64,000 bases of DNA from Bilabrum cf. latius (GCA_965178125.1 OZ237735.1:1488001-1552000), one strand, 5' to 3'; shown: positions 11,101 through 23,151, numbered from the stretch's first letter. Numbers and translations: made by a program. Notes: a model not told the origin generated them from the sequence alone.

Positions 11101-13670
11101 CCCAAGCTGCTGCCCCATGGCCTGCAAGAGAGCCTCATCACGCTTGCTAAAGGCCACCACGTCCGCGCCCTGAGCCGCCACGCTGTCCGCCCTGTCCCGT
11201 GCATCGATGACAGACACCTTCCTGGACCGCGGGCCCTCCGACCCGGCCCTGCTGCGGGCCCTCATCCTCCCGCTGCTCACGGAGGCGCCACGCGCTCGAG
11301 GCGATCTCGGGAGCGGTGACCTAGCACCGGAACCGCGAGAGGGGGAACCCCCTCCGTTCTCGATCTCGTGCGCGCGGGCTACCACCTTGAAGTGAGGCAC
11401 GTCTTCCCCGAGCTCTGCCCGTGCCTTCGCCAGGGCCTGCGTCCCGATCCGCATGGACATGGTGCCGCGGGACCTGCTGTGCATCACCATGCGGGCCCTC
11501 TGCGCCCGCTCCCTCACCCTTGCGTCGATTTCGTCCTCCTTGTCCTGCTCCTGGGCCGACGTAGTCCGCGCCCGCGCGCCGCCTGCCGCATCCAGCTCGA
11601 TGTCATCCATGTCGATGTCATCGTCATCAAAGTCAGGGTCGCCCTCCCTGTACATCTTGTTCATGAGCTGCAGCACCGCCACCACCTTGTCCTGACCAGG
11701 GTACCGGATGGGCACCACCAGCGTGCTCTAGGACTTGAACTTGGACTGCTTGTCAAATGCGGGGTTAAAGCGAGGGTCGTTGTACACGTTGGCGATGTTC
11801 TCCATCACACCCCTTTGCGCCACGCTGCCAGCGATGCCAGATATGGGCATCTTCGCCTCGCGCAGGTCGGAGGACACCTTGAGGATCATCTGCTGCTTCT
11901 CGTGGTCGATGATGAAGAGGCCGACCCGGCGGCACTTGAACAGGTTGTACGCGGTGTAAACCATCCTCTCGATGACGTCGTCCACGCTCAGCTCGGGGGA
12001 GAAGCAGCTCACCACGGCTTGCATCTCGGACAGGCCACCGGCTCGCATGACCAGTCGCTGGAACTGCCTGACGTGCCTCGTCAGCGGCCTCGCGTCGGGC
12101 GACTCGGCGGACACCATCTTGTCCTGCTGCCGCACTGCGCTGATGAGCAGCCCTTTGACGCTGAATGCCACTGTGGTGAACAGGTTCTTGGTGACCTTGA
12201 TCAGCCGGGCCGGCGAGTCCGCCACGATGGTGGCGCCTCTGGGCTTGTCCAGCAGTAGTGACCTCTCACCGAAGAAATCGCCCGCCGTGTAGTGCCTGAC
12301 AAGCTTGCCGTGCCTCTTGCGCTTCCAGCCGTCGGCTCCCAGGCCCTTTTCCTCGCGACCCACGAAGGCGTCAGAGTCACCGTCGCCGGTGGACGACTCG
12401 GACTTGCCAGAGCCGCTGTGCCGCGTGTCGGCCGGTCCTCCTGCGCCCACGGCCGCAGGAGCCATCCCTAGTCGCCTGGATGAAGACGAGGACGAGGAAG
12501 AGGAAGGAGCCGGGGCCATCTTCGAGGAAGACCTCGGCTCCGGCAGGTACACGGAGAGGTCACCCTTCTCAACGATAAACATGCCGTCTGAGGGGTCCCC
12601 CGCCTTGGTGACGATCCCACCCGCCTCGAACTCGACCAGCGTGCACGCCGACACGAGAGCCTAAAAGTGGGGCTCCTTGAGGCGGTGAAACAGGGGCACG
12701 GCCCGGAGGAAATCGGCGAGCCGCTCGGATGCCATGGTGAGCGAGGCACGCCTCTCCCTGCGCCCCTTGGCCCTCAGCCTGCTCCTGCTGCGAGACTTCC
12801 TGGTCGGCTCGAGCCAGGACGCGCGCTTCCTGCGGTCCTTAAGGGCGTTCTGTATCTCAGCCTCAAGATCTTCGGGCGATGCAGACGTGTGTGCCTTGTC
12901 TCTGCGGCGAACGAGTCGGCTGCTGTTGCTCCGCTGCAGTGAGTGGCTCCCAGACCTAGGCCTGCCTTCCATTTCCCCGCTCACCACGCTCCCCGCAGGC
13001 GACCCGCGCGAGGTCGGAGTGCTCGCCCCCTCAGACGCCTGGGGCAGCAGCGGCCCGCTCCGTCCCGCCCTCGGCGAGCCCGGCGAGCCGCTGCGCCCGA
13101 GTCCGCCAAACGACCCCTGCCTGCGAATGCCCGACAGCTGCTTCCGGAGCTAGAGCGTGTCTGAAGGCCGCCGCATCTTGCTGACTGCCTTCATGAAGCT
13201 GTGGCCAGTGTCGTTGCGGCCGACCGCCGCGCTGCGCGACCGCGATAGCTGCTTTTTGGGCTCCCTCGCAGGTGACCGGCTCGCGGGCGCCGCCACTGGA
13301 GACTCGGCCGCCCGCTCCCGCTGCACCTTCCTTCGCTCCTCGTCGCCCCCGTCCGTCGATCGTCGGCGCGCAGCAGTGTCCATCGCGATTCTCCGCAGGT
13401 CGTGCTTGCCGGAGGAACCCCCTGAAGGCGGCCCGCTGCCATGCCCGAAGGAGGGGATCTGCCGGCCGGGCCCGAGCAGCGGACTACTCTCGCCCTGCGC
13501 AGAGCTGTACGGCGTGTGCGGCGCGATCCCGATCGCATCGGCGTGCAGAGGGCTCTCCTCGTCATCATCCCAGTCTGATTTGGCCCAGCGCCCGGGCCCG
13601 CTCCCCCTCGCACCGTCGCTGTCTACCTCGCTCTCGCCCAGCTTGGATTCCTCGCTGGGTCCCTCGGGTC

Positions 13671-13703
<33 letters not shown>

Positions 13704-15873
13704 GCTGCTGCTGCTGCGCCCTGAGAGGGCCCCCGCCATCTCTCTCGCCGCCTTCGTCCTCGTCGTCGTCATCCCGGAACACGCGGCCTTGCAGCGTGGG
13801 CGACACGAGCGCAGCGCTCGCCAGACTCGGCGACACGCTGCGAGACACGTCGACCCCGCGCCTGCCACCACCACCCTGACCCAGCCCGAGGTCTTCGTCC
13901 CTCGACACCTGTTTGACGGGACCGGCGGTGTACGCCGCCGAGTTCCCGTCTGAATCAAGCGGGGCCTTACTGCTCCCATTCGAAGAGGCTGCCTTGATGC
14001 TCGGGGGCCGCCTAGCGCGATACCCGCCCTCATCGGCAGCTGCACTCGCGGCAGGTACAGAGCCTTCATTCGCCCGTCTGTCGGCCGGGATGGTTTCAGC
14101 AGTGGGGGCTGCCTACATGGGCGGCGCTTCGCCCTTGCTGCCGCCCTTGTCGGCACCAGTCGGCTCGCCCCTACCCAGCTGGCGAGAGTCAACGATGCTC
14201 TGAAGCCTCCTAACCTCGGCGCGTGCGGCCTTGAGGGTCTGCTGCAGCTTCGAATTGATGTCCCTGAGCTTCTTGTTCTCCGCTCCCAGCGCTGCGTTCT
14301 CGCTCCGGAGATTCTCCTCCGCGTCCCCGTTGTCGCTGTCTCTTGCCGTTGGGGTGTGCAGCGCCTCCGAGCCGGGGGCTTGGCCAGGCGGACCACCCGG
14401 CCCAGAGGCAAGCTTCGCCTCTGCCGCGCGCCGCGCGCCCCTTTCCACGTCCAAGGCCTGCTCCAGCGCCGCCAGCTTGCGAAGGAGCTCCTGCTCCCTC
14501 TCCGTCTCACCTGCTCCAGCGCCTGACTGCTGCTGCTGCTGCTGCTCCCTTGTCTCCTCCCGCGAGGAGGAGCTAAAGGGCCCTACGTGGCCGGGTGCAC
14601 CCGAGGAGCGGAGCGAGAAGGACCTGTACGTGTTCCCCAGGAGGGTCTCGGGGGACTCGGAGCCGGAAACGCTCCCAACCAGAGCTGCCGGTGGTGGTGG
14701 TAGCGGCAGCTCTGCAGCGTAGGTAGGGCCGGGGCCCGCCCCCGTGGACGAAGAGCCGGCGTAGTCTGCAGCAAAGCTCGTGCCCGACATGGCCGTGTCG
14801 CCGGTGGCGACGGGGTGCGGGGCATGCGGAGGGTAGCCGATACCGTTGATGGTCGGTGATGACCCGCCCCTGGAGCGTCTCAGGAGCACCACCCCGTTGC
14901 CTGGGGCTGCTACCTCAGCGCTGCTCTGCCTGCTCGTGCGCAGGCTGTTACCGCCTTGGCTCTGGGCAGTGACCGAGGAAACGGACGGCGCAGCCCTCCT
15001 GGGCCTCCTGGGCCCTCCGATCCTCACCGAGGACTCGACCACCTGTCGGGAGTCGGTGGAGGAGTTGGAGCCGTGGCGGGAAAAATTCTCGCCTCCGCTG
15101 TCTTCGCGCGGGTCACCATCCGTGGTGGAGGACACCGTGATGACCATGGACGGCGTGCGGGGCAGGTGGTGCTACTGCTGCTGCTGCTGCTTCTGCTGGT
15201 GCACGGCTGCACTGCCTCGTCCAGCGCTTGGAGGGTGCACTCCATTGGTTCCGCTTGCAGCTGTCGGGCTCACTGATGCCGGGCCAGGGAGCCGCAAAGG
15301 GCTGGCTCTAGCCTCTCTGCTGGCGTCTTGCCCGCTGCTGTGGGTTGCTGCCGCGTGCCCGTTGGACACCCGCGTCAGGGGCGTGAACTGGCTAGAACCC
15401 GATGGAGAGACATGGCCAGCGACCACGTGCATCAATGATCCTCTATCTATACCATGCAAACCACGTGGTGCAACCTGGCTCTGGGGAGAGCCCTGCGGCC
15501 AGGCGGAAACAGGCGAGGCGGAGTGCACCGCTGGTACCGCTGGGATCGACACAGCCGCACTTTCTGACGCGAATCCGGCGCGCGGTCCCGGACCATGCAA
15601 TAAACCGGGGGAATACATGTGCGGCCTTTGGCCGGCGAACGGTAAACCTCCAGGCGTATAACCTCCAGGCAATGCTTCGCGGTGGCCTGCAGCCGTCGTC
15701 CCGCGTCTCAGACCACCGAACGGAAGGCCGTGCGCTGCGCCATTTGATGCAGCAGTGTGATTTAAAACGCCTCCGAGCTTTGCCTTTTCACTCGATGAAA
15801 GCTACAAGCCCTGCGCAAGCAGCTGCTCGAGATGAGGGTCAGCCGCTGTTCCGTTCGCTGTTGGGCCAGACAT
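8140..15873 (-). CDS. Cyclic-nucleotide-binding/GAF/class-I-like PI3-kinase fusion protein
   Basis: 2,577 residues in one open frame, ATG at 15873 with an in-frame TGA just upstream, stop TGA. Order: disordered N-terminus with two polyQ tracts (near 228 and 720) and coiled coils (about 458-560). A cNMP-binding domain follows (about 1055-1235; FLRAVPLF, then phosphate-binding cassette FGERSLLLDKPRGAT). Next is a GAF domain (about 1275-1590) with a roughly 165-residue insert before its last helix. Then come a PI3K C2 domain (about 1600-1830; LFQYNKLMRAGKQSLRLWPG), a PIK helical domain (about 1910-2105) and the kinase (about 2105-2567). The kinase has GIGDRHTDNIMMK, HIDFGHF and a basic KREK activation loop as in class I enzymes that use PI(4,5)P2. 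I see no p85- or Ras-binding domain. The six TAG codons lie at about 15790, 15172, 14113, 13150, 12661 and 11728. Cyclic-nucleotide control of 3-phosphoinositide synthesis is inferred. Confidence 0.88.
13672..13716 (-). repeat. CTG/CAG triplet run encoding polyglutamine in the PI3-kinase protein
   Basis: About 15 near-perfect CTG triplets on the plus strand (CAG on the coding strand), broken by one CCG (Arg). It lies near residue 720, in the disordered region ahead of the cNMP-binding domain. Confidence 0.9.
15172..15196 (-). repeat. Short polyglutamine tract containing a TAG codon
   Basis: The coding strand reads CAG CAG AAG, then five CAG codons, then TAG, then His-His. The TAG sits directly at the end of the CAG run, one base change away from CAG, as expected if TAG also encodes Gln. 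Confidence 0.85.
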
Positions 15874-16177
15874 TTCGCCCAATCAAACAGTAACTCTGAC
15901 AATAATTCGATTTCAGAATACCTTAAACAGGAAGTGAGTAGATGCAGGCTTGAAAGCACCTTCTGGCTGGCTTACAGCTGTGCCGCAAAGCGTGCATCTC
16001 GGCACAGGCCATAAATCTGTATTTTCGACGATTATCCAGTGTGGTTTCGAACCAAGCTGAACTGAACACTACGTTTGCATCCACCACAGTCAAACTCAGC
16101 TGAAGCAGCCTTCGTATTTGCTAGGTTCACTTTTTCCGCGTTGATTGTCGAGGATCGATTCGCTAGGAGCACGAGCA
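15874..16177. other. Divergent intergenic region (PI3-kinase / membrane transporter)
   Basis: 304 bases between two genes transcribed away from each other, AT-richer than the coding regions. It is presumably a shared promoter region. No specific element was recognised. Confidence 0.5.
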
Positions 16178-18316
16178 ATGCCAGGTGCAGCTCCATGGAA
16201 GACATTTCTGCAGTACTTTCTTGCGGTTCTCCCCGCGATTGGTTATTTTTGCACCGGCGTCACGACAACCTTGGTCTAGCAAGTCATTGTTATGAATGGT
16301 GGCTCTGGAGGCCTGCTTGTTCCATTCTTCAATTACACCGGGATGGCATTCTTAGTTCTTCTGCCAACGCGAGACTCTCGTGGTCCAGGAAATAGTGCTG
16401 GGCAGAAGGGACAGAAGGACGGCATCACCTCACTTAGGCAGGCTATGTAGTTAAACGTATCGGACACCGGCGGGACCGGTGGCAGTGATAGTTACATTGA
16501 GCGCTCGCCCGGAAGCCCCGGCGCGCAGCCAAGCAGATCTCTGGGCAGCACCTTCACTCACAGGAATTCTGCTGCCGCCTCAGGCAATAGTGAGGAGGCT
16601 CAAACACACACATAGTCTCCTGCTTCCACTAGGTCCGACCAGCTCGCTCTTCTCCCAGGGACAGCGAGCAAGACTGCGGCCGGAAAAGCAGCCTCTGCAG
16701 CGGATCCAGCTGGCGTGCTTGGTCATGTCGGTGGTGTGGAAGGGTAGGGCATTGTCGACCAGGAAAGCGACGGGTGCTGCTAGAGTTGCTTTGGGCGCTG
16801 TGGCCTCGCCTGGCTCGTGTGTCGAGCGCAGTCTGCCCTGGCAAGCGTCGGCCGGTCGATCCCCGGCGGCCCCTTTGGTAGGGTCGTGGCGACAGCAATC
16901 GTGTTCGACCTGTGCGGGTTCATCTTTGGGGTCTTTGGGCTGCAGTTGGCTGGCTCGGGCGTGTACCAGGTGGTGCACTCCTCCGTGGTTGTGTTCTCCG
17001 CTCTCTTCAACCTATGGTTCTGCGGGATCGGGATCAACCAAGGCCAGTGGGGCGGCATCTTTATCGTCGCGTTCGGGCTGGCCCTGTCTGCCTTGGGCTC
17101 GATCGGCCACGGGGGCAGAACCCACGCTGGCAGGGCAGAGCGTCACCGCAGTGCGCTGCATGCAGAAATCCGGTAGATGCAGATTTCTGCTGGTGTGGAT
17201 CCCGAGGACCTCGTGGAGGAGACTGTCAGCCACAATATCCCGCAGGCAGCAGGCGACAACCAGCAGCAGCAGCAGGGTGACGACTCCGGCACCCGAGTGA
17301 TTGAGGGTGTGCTGCTGACCTTGCTTGGGTCCGCTCTCATGGCGGCGAACTACGTGCTCATCGAGAGCCTTTCGAGGCACAAGGCGAAGAGCGAGGGTGC
17401 GAGGGGCGGGGGTTCAGGGAGCGGCAGCAGAGCATCGTTGGATCAGGGAGCGGCGGCGGGGTCCAGGGGGTCTGCGGTCCCTAGGCAGCTTAGACCTGCG
17501 GGGGCCAGCGCGCGCGCAGGCACGGATCAGTCTGAGGGAGGTGCCGGGGGTACTGCCGGCGGCGGCGGTGGTGGTGGTGGCACTCTTGCAGGTCCGATCG
17601 ATGGCTAGGACGTGTCCTCCTTCGTGGGCCTGGGATCCGCCTGCGTGCTGGGGCTGTACGTGCTGCTGTTCACGGTGACTCGCTGGGGCACGGTGCACGA
17701 CAAGGCCGTGCGGGAGGCGAGCGGCAACAGCAGGGTGCTGCTGGCGTGCTACATCGCCACAATTGTGCTTGCGCTGGCCCACAACATGATGTACCTGCGG
17801 GTGGTCCAGTCGCTTGGTGCGGTTGCTGTGGGGATCGTGCAATCGATGCGCGCTGTTGGCGTGTTCTTCCTCGCGAGCTACTTCTTCTGCTCGCAGCAGG
17901 AGTCCCAGTGCCTTAACCCAGCCAGGCTGGCAAGCTGCGCTGCGGTGGCTGTGGGCGTGACTCTTTTCGTGGTAGCCAAGGCGAGCGCTGCGCCCGGAGC
18001 AGTTGCTCCGACAGACGGTGCGGTTGGTCGCAAAAGCAGGGGACGGAGCCTTGACGGCGGCATCGCAGCCCTCGAGGCAGGTGCCGGTTCGGGGCTTGCG
18101 ACCAAGCACGTTGGCAGCGGGTCCACCGGTGGATCGCACCTGCGCGACGGCATCGCCTCAAAGGATGGAGCAGGGGAGGCGGTTCGGTTAGAGAGGTCTC
18201 GCTCGAGGGAGGGAAGCGCCACTGCCGCACAGGTGCAGGAGCAGCAGGCGCAGGTCGGCAGGAGGGGGCAGGGCGCAGGTTGGACCGGAGTGCGGATCGA
18301 GCGGCCCTTTGGGTGA
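16178..18316 (+). CDS. Drug/metabolite transporter superfamily-like multi-pass membrane protein
   Basis: 712 residues, ATG at 16178, stop TGA. Hydrophobic segments occur in DMT-like spacing: residues about 10-40 (FLAVLPAIGYFCTG...TTTLVQQVIV) and 48-60, a pair at about 230-310 (VVATAIVFDLCGFIFGV, VYQVVHSSVVVFSALFNLWF, GGIFIVAFGLALSALGS), one near 380, and four in the C-terminal half, including SLGAVAVGIVQSMRAVGVFF. This resembles SLC35/EamA-type transporters of nucleotide sugars or small metabolites. Long Gly/Ser/Ala-rich loops (about 65-215 and 405-475) and a basic tail make it much longer than the usual 300-400 residues. Seven TAG codons are read as Gln, including one next to CAA in the first membrane segment. 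Substrate unknown. Confidence 0.65.
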
Positions 18317-18612
18317 CCTCTCTTGGGTCGTACTATACTTGTTGTTGCACGAACGGAATCTTGCGATTACTCTTGCTTGATTTGTCCTGTCACAAGGTCA
18401 AGGGAGCTTGCTGTTCTGTTTGGTTGTGTGGTCTTCGGCAAGTGCAGTGCACGCCTGCGACAACGGACAAGCGACAAGTTGGAGCCATTACGATGGCAGG
18501 AGACGCTATTCGAGGACCTAGACGATACGACTAGATATTTTATGCATCTGGCAATGCTTGCATGGATCGCTTTGCGGATAAAAGCATACTGTATTTTGAT
18601 CGTAATGCTTGC

Positions 18613-20586
18613 ATGGAACCAGCAGGAATATTTAGCTCCGCCGATGGTACAGGCTACATTAACTTTGAGAAACCAAGCGGCCACCCTAAACTCATTGTAA
18701 CTGTTAACGAGATCCGATAGTACTCGGCTGATGGTGCCTTGACATCAGCTCAACCATTCGAGAAGCACGGGAAGCCGGCTCGGATTCGGCCTATTCATAT
18801 CGATGGACCAGCAGGCTTAAAACTGCACATACGTGGCCGCCGCAACATAGAAGTAACGATACCTGGCATCAAGGTTCCAATCAAGATCGCCGTTCCTCAT
18901 CGGACGAGCTCCAGGTCGAAACAGCGACTCAAAGAGCGAGCAAGGCTCGCAAAGGCAATGGAGCGAGCAGCCGCTGGAGACGATGCCACCCCTGGATCTC
19001 TCGCTCCGTACGTAGTGGTGGACCGCGCAGCGGATGATCCTGGGTTTCACCCCACGTTTGCGGTGCCGCTGCCGAAGTTCTCAGCAGAGGAGCGTCGCCA
19101 GGCAGCTGCTCTGAAACGAGAGCGACGGGAAGCCCTCACATCCCACGGCGCACTCGACACGACTGCCAAACGACTCAAGCACGCGCATGCCCATGGACTA
19201 CAGCTGGATCGCCCGTCTGGCTCTGGAAGAGAGCTGCGAGACGTCGCAGAGGGGCTGCTGCCACTCGCCCGAGAGCGGCGCCATCACGCTGGCACTGGCA
19301 CGTCTGCCACTGCCGGCACCGCCGTGCACGACCCCGAAGATCTTCTGAAGGAAGCTTCGGCCCACATCGGAGCCACGCTACATCCACGAGGCGGCCGCGG
19401 CCGAAGCATGGGCGCCGGCGGGGCCTCATCACGGACCCGCCGGGCGCGGGCACGACGACACGGCCAGGGCAGGGAGCCGGAGATTGCCGGCGTCATCGCG
19501 GCAATGAGTGACGTCACCACCAGGCTCCGGTCCGACGCGCTGGTGTCCGGTGTGACGAGTGCGAAACGGGCCGTTGAGTCCTCCGCCGGAACGGCTGCAT
19601 CCCTGGCAGACGGAAAGACTAGGCGGGCGCGCGCCCTGGAGACCTCTAAGCGGAGGCTGACGGCCGGCCATCGCCTGGAATGCGGAGCCAAAGTGCCGGC
19701 ACGGAGGCCTCCCCGAGAGCTCCCGTCTATCAAAGCATCGGATCTCATGGCCTTTTCCGAGGGCCTCAAGCCGGGCACGCTGCTTGTGGCTGTGCTCGTC
19801 TCGGTGGCACCAGGAGTACCACAGGCGAAGAAAGCCACGGCGCTGGTAGCAGAGTCCATGCAAATCGCGATTCGATGGCAATCCAGAGGCACGACGACCA
19901 AGCTTGGCACTCAAAGATTGTCTCAACCAACGCTTTACGGAAGCACCGCCGTAGGATTGCGAGTTCCGAGCGGTGCAGCCAAATACCCCGATGCTGGCAC
20001 CTCACGGTCCTCGGGCACGTTGCAGTCCGTCGGTCGGGCGAGCATGGGATCGAACGGTGGATTTATGAGCAAGACTTCCGAGGGCAACGGGCCGATGCAG
20101 CGATCGCTGATTCGCGGCGTGCGAACGGCGCTGCACCCGCGCGCGGAGTGCAAAGACGAGCATGAAAGTGCATCTTGGAGCAGGACGTGGGGGAGCGCCG
20201 CGGGAGCTGCATCGCGAGACCGCCTGCGGCAAGGGGGCGGCCGAGTTATTTCCTCGCTAGAGCCGATGCAAGGCGGGACTCGCGCGTCAGTGTCGAGTGA
20301 GCTGCAGGCGTGCTTGGACGGGTTTCGGCAGCAGGCGAAGGCGCGCAAGCATGGGAAGGGTGGTGGCGGGCCGCGCGACAAGTCTCCGTTCGAGTTCGTG
20401 CAATGTCCCGTGGGTGGGGCATCCGGAAGGGCCTTGCTGCAGCAGCTAGGCTTCCGTGCGGCGCCGGTCTTGGTCATCATTCGGCAGGGCAAGGTCCTCT
20501 TCGCGGGCCGTACCTCGTTTGAAGGCAGGGACCTGTGGAGAGCCGAGGCGCTGGCGAGGCAGTGTTTCCATTCCCTGGGTCAATGA
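18613..20586 (+). CDS. Unrecognised basic protein with possible thioredoxin-like C-terminus
   Basis: 657 residues, ATG at 18613, stop TGA at 20584-20586. I do not recognise the family. The first 100 residues look folded (GYINFEKPSGHPKLIVTVNE, then IRPIHIDGPAGLKLHIRG and IEVTIPGIKVPIKI, beta-strand-like). Residues 100-560 are rich in Arg, Ala, Ser and Gly and look disordered. The last 60 residues contain LGFRAAPVLVIIRQGKVLFAG, which resembles the cis-proline strand and following strand of thioredoxin folds, but I see no CxxC. One TAG codon at 18718, near the start, is read as Gln. It lies 296 bases after the transporter on the same strand and ends 78 bases from the convergent LRRC23-like gene. 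Confidence 0.6.
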
Positions 20587-20664
20587 CAGCGCTATATGAT
20601 GGTCGTACGATGCATTGGGTTTTGGCATGTGCCGTCAAACAGGCTAGCAAATGTACCGAAGCAA

Positions 20665-23100
20665 TCACTCGTCGTCTTCCTCACCCTCAGCCGCAGCCGC
20701 CTCCGCCGCGAGACGCTCCTCTTCCTCCCTTTGCTTGCGCTCCTCCTCACGCTGCCTGCGCTCGTCCTCCTTTTCCTGTCTCCAGTCTTGCCTCTGCTGC
20801 AGGCGCTCTTTCCTCGCTTCCGCGGCCTCATCCAGCGCAGCGCGGGTCACGAACTCGCCGTTCACGCGCTTGATGTGAGTCCCCACGCGCAGCAGCACCT
20901 CTGTCATGATGCCACTGCCCTCGTCTGCCAGCGGGCACCCCGTGAAATCGACGCTCTCAAGAGCCGGCAGGGCCCGAAGGTAGTACAAGTCCTGTAGCGA
21001 CGCGAGACCTTCATTGCCGGACACATCCAGCGCGGTCAAGTTGCGAAGGCCGGGCACGCTCTCTCCGGTGAAGGCCGGCGTTCGGGCAGCCACGGAGCCC
21101 AGTGGTGCCGCCTCAACCGCTTCTCTTGCTTGCTGTGCTGCTTCGGTGGGTCCTGCCCCCTGCCTCACCAGCGTCGCTGCGCGGCCGAGCAGCCTGGCGG
21201 AGCGGTCGGTCGGCAGCCCGAAGTCCTCCCCGGCCACCTCGTCTTCGGGCGCCTCTTCCTCTTCCGGCTCCTCCCCAGCGCCTTCGTCTCCGTCCTACCC
21301 GTCCTCATCACCATCACCCCCGCCTTGTTCCTCCTTGGCTGCCGCCTCCTCCTTGGCCTTCCGCTGCGCCTCAATCTCCTCGTCGATCCCGGTCACCAAC
21401 GCACGGAGGGATGACAGGCGATTGCTCTGCGCCACCAGCAGCCGCAGTTGGGGGCACTCCCGACTGATGCCTGCCAGCGACGTGATAGCGTTCCTGCCCA
21501 CTAGCAGCTCTCGCAAGGAGGGCAGCCCACCAGGACCTAGCTCCCGCAGCTTCTCTGCCAACCGCTCGTCCTCGCTGGGCGCGGGCAGAGCGCCCCAGAC
21601 GTCCTTCTCCTCGGCCTGAAAGGGCGACCCATCCTCCCCCGGAGAAGGCACCGCATCGCCATCCGCCCCGGCGCCGCCACCCGCAGCGAGTGGATCCAGA
21701 GGGCCCTCCTGCGGCTCCCCGTCGCTGATCCTCGCGATCATCGTATTGGCCTTGCCCATGCGGGTGCCCTCATCGAGCTGGTCGATGGTCACCAGGGAAC
21801 CTTCGTCGGGTCCCTCCACGAGTTCCTCGTCGATCACATCCAGGGCAGCCCGCCGCAGGGCCGACGCCGCCTCCTCATCCTCGGGCTCCTCGTCCTCGCC
21901 AGCGGCGGCGGGAGGCAGCGCCGGCGCCTTGGAGGCACTGAGTGGCGTCGCCAGGTCACGGAGAGTCGTGAGCTTGCATGCAGTCGCTTCCAGCCTCAGC
22001 AGCCTGGGGCAGCACGGCGATGCCAACCCGTGCAGCGACTCGAGGGGGTTGCCGTTCAGGATGAGCTGGCGCAGGGACCAGCTGACGAAAGGGACCGCAG
22101 CTTGTTCCCTGGGATCCACCGGGGGCTCCTCTTCGCCCTCCTTGGCCTCCTCCTCCCCGTCTGCACCGCCTGCGGCGGCGCCATCTTCCTCTCCCTCTCC
22201 CTCGCCGCCGTCGTCGTCCTCCTTGCCCTCGCCCTCTCCCTCGTCGTCTTCCTTGGGAGGTGTGGGCGGCGGCGGGCGCACGGTGGCGCGTCCGTCTAGT
22301 CGCTTCAGGCGGTTGATCGCAACGTTGATTACCTGCAGGAAACGGGCGTGGCTCAGGTCTGGGAGCCCGGCCAGCCGGTTGCCGCTCGCGTCCACTGCCA
22401 GCAGCGACGGCAGCGCGGCCAGCTGCTCAACGCTTGAGAGCCGGTTGTACGCCACGTCTACGTACCGCAGGTGGCGAAATCCCCCCAAAGACCCCCATAC
22501 GCCCCTATCTCTCTTAACTAGGGCGGCCTCTCGCGCCTCGTCTTCCTCGGCGAAGGAGGGCACGGTGGAATCCAGCACCTTCGGCCCGCGCGGATCCGGG
22601 TCGTCAGGTCTCGGCGCGCTCAGAATTGACTCAACCGTGACCGGTTTCTTGCTTGAACCATCATCGTCGTCCTCACCCTCTTGCTCAGTGCCGTCAGCTC
22701 CGCCAGACTTCGGAGGTAACGGGTCCAGCTTGTCGCGAAGCTCCACCAGCTTGCAGCCGGGAAGTCTCAAGGCGGTGAACGCTACGCCATTCCCATCAAG
22801 TGTAGAATCACTGCGAATACGCCCGACTATGAAAATTACTATCGTAGGTTATGCCGTTCTGGAAATTTGCTGGAGCTATACACCGGTGGATGCAAAGAGG
22901 TTGCAAAATGTCAATCGGTGCAAGTGCTCGGCTCACATGTCACCCAATCCTCTTCGAAGGATGTCTGAAGACAAGTAGTTACCAGCAGACTTACTGGCTG
23001 CCATGAGGATACTGCAGTTGGACTGCAATCTCTCCTGAATATCCGCGCTGAGCCGTTGGGGTCCATCTAGCGGTAAGGTGCCATTTCGGGAGGAATACAT
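20665..23100 (-). CDS. LRRC23: LRRC23-like leucine-rich-repeat radial-spoke protein
   Basis: Exons 23100-22937 and 22810-20665, about 769 residues, stop TGA. The N-terminus (LSSDILRRGLGDI, then DGNGVAFTALRL..CKLVEL) parallels the LRRC23 start (LTEDMMKEGLSLL...TGNGLAHAYVKLEV). LRRs then follow (FRHLRYVDVAYNRL, LPSLLAVDASGNRL, LRQLILNGNPL, LPSLRELLVGRNAI, LRNLTALDVSGNEGL), and the protein ends with the capping segment VGTHIKRVNGEFVTR and an acidic-basic coiled tail. LRRC23 is a radial-spoke head component of motile cilia. Acidic Glu/Asp-rich inserts make it about twice the human length. A second in-frame ATG at 23004 (MAASK) is an alternative start. One TAG (21295) is read as Gln. Confidence 0.75.
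22811..22936 (-). other. Intron, 126 bases, in the LRRC23-like gene
   Basis: Donor GTGAGC follows GGTGACAT, and the acceptor ends TTCGCAG. Phase-2 joining gives GDI-DSTLDGNG and restores homology on both sides. Without splicing, exon 1 meets a TGA at the donor. Confidence 0.75.
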
Positions 23101-23151
23101 TTTCCGGTACTGTCGTTCTCGTTTTCAAACCACGCCCGCACAACAGGTGCA

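Noticed and set aside
12305-13879. Plus-strand frames rich in Ser and Pro opposite the PI3-kinase gene
   Set aside because: Antisense shadows of disordered coding sequence with CAG/CTG runs.
16479-17300. Plus-strand open frame overlapping the transporter in another frame
   Set aside because: Low-complexity shadow of the real frame, which contains the membrane segments.
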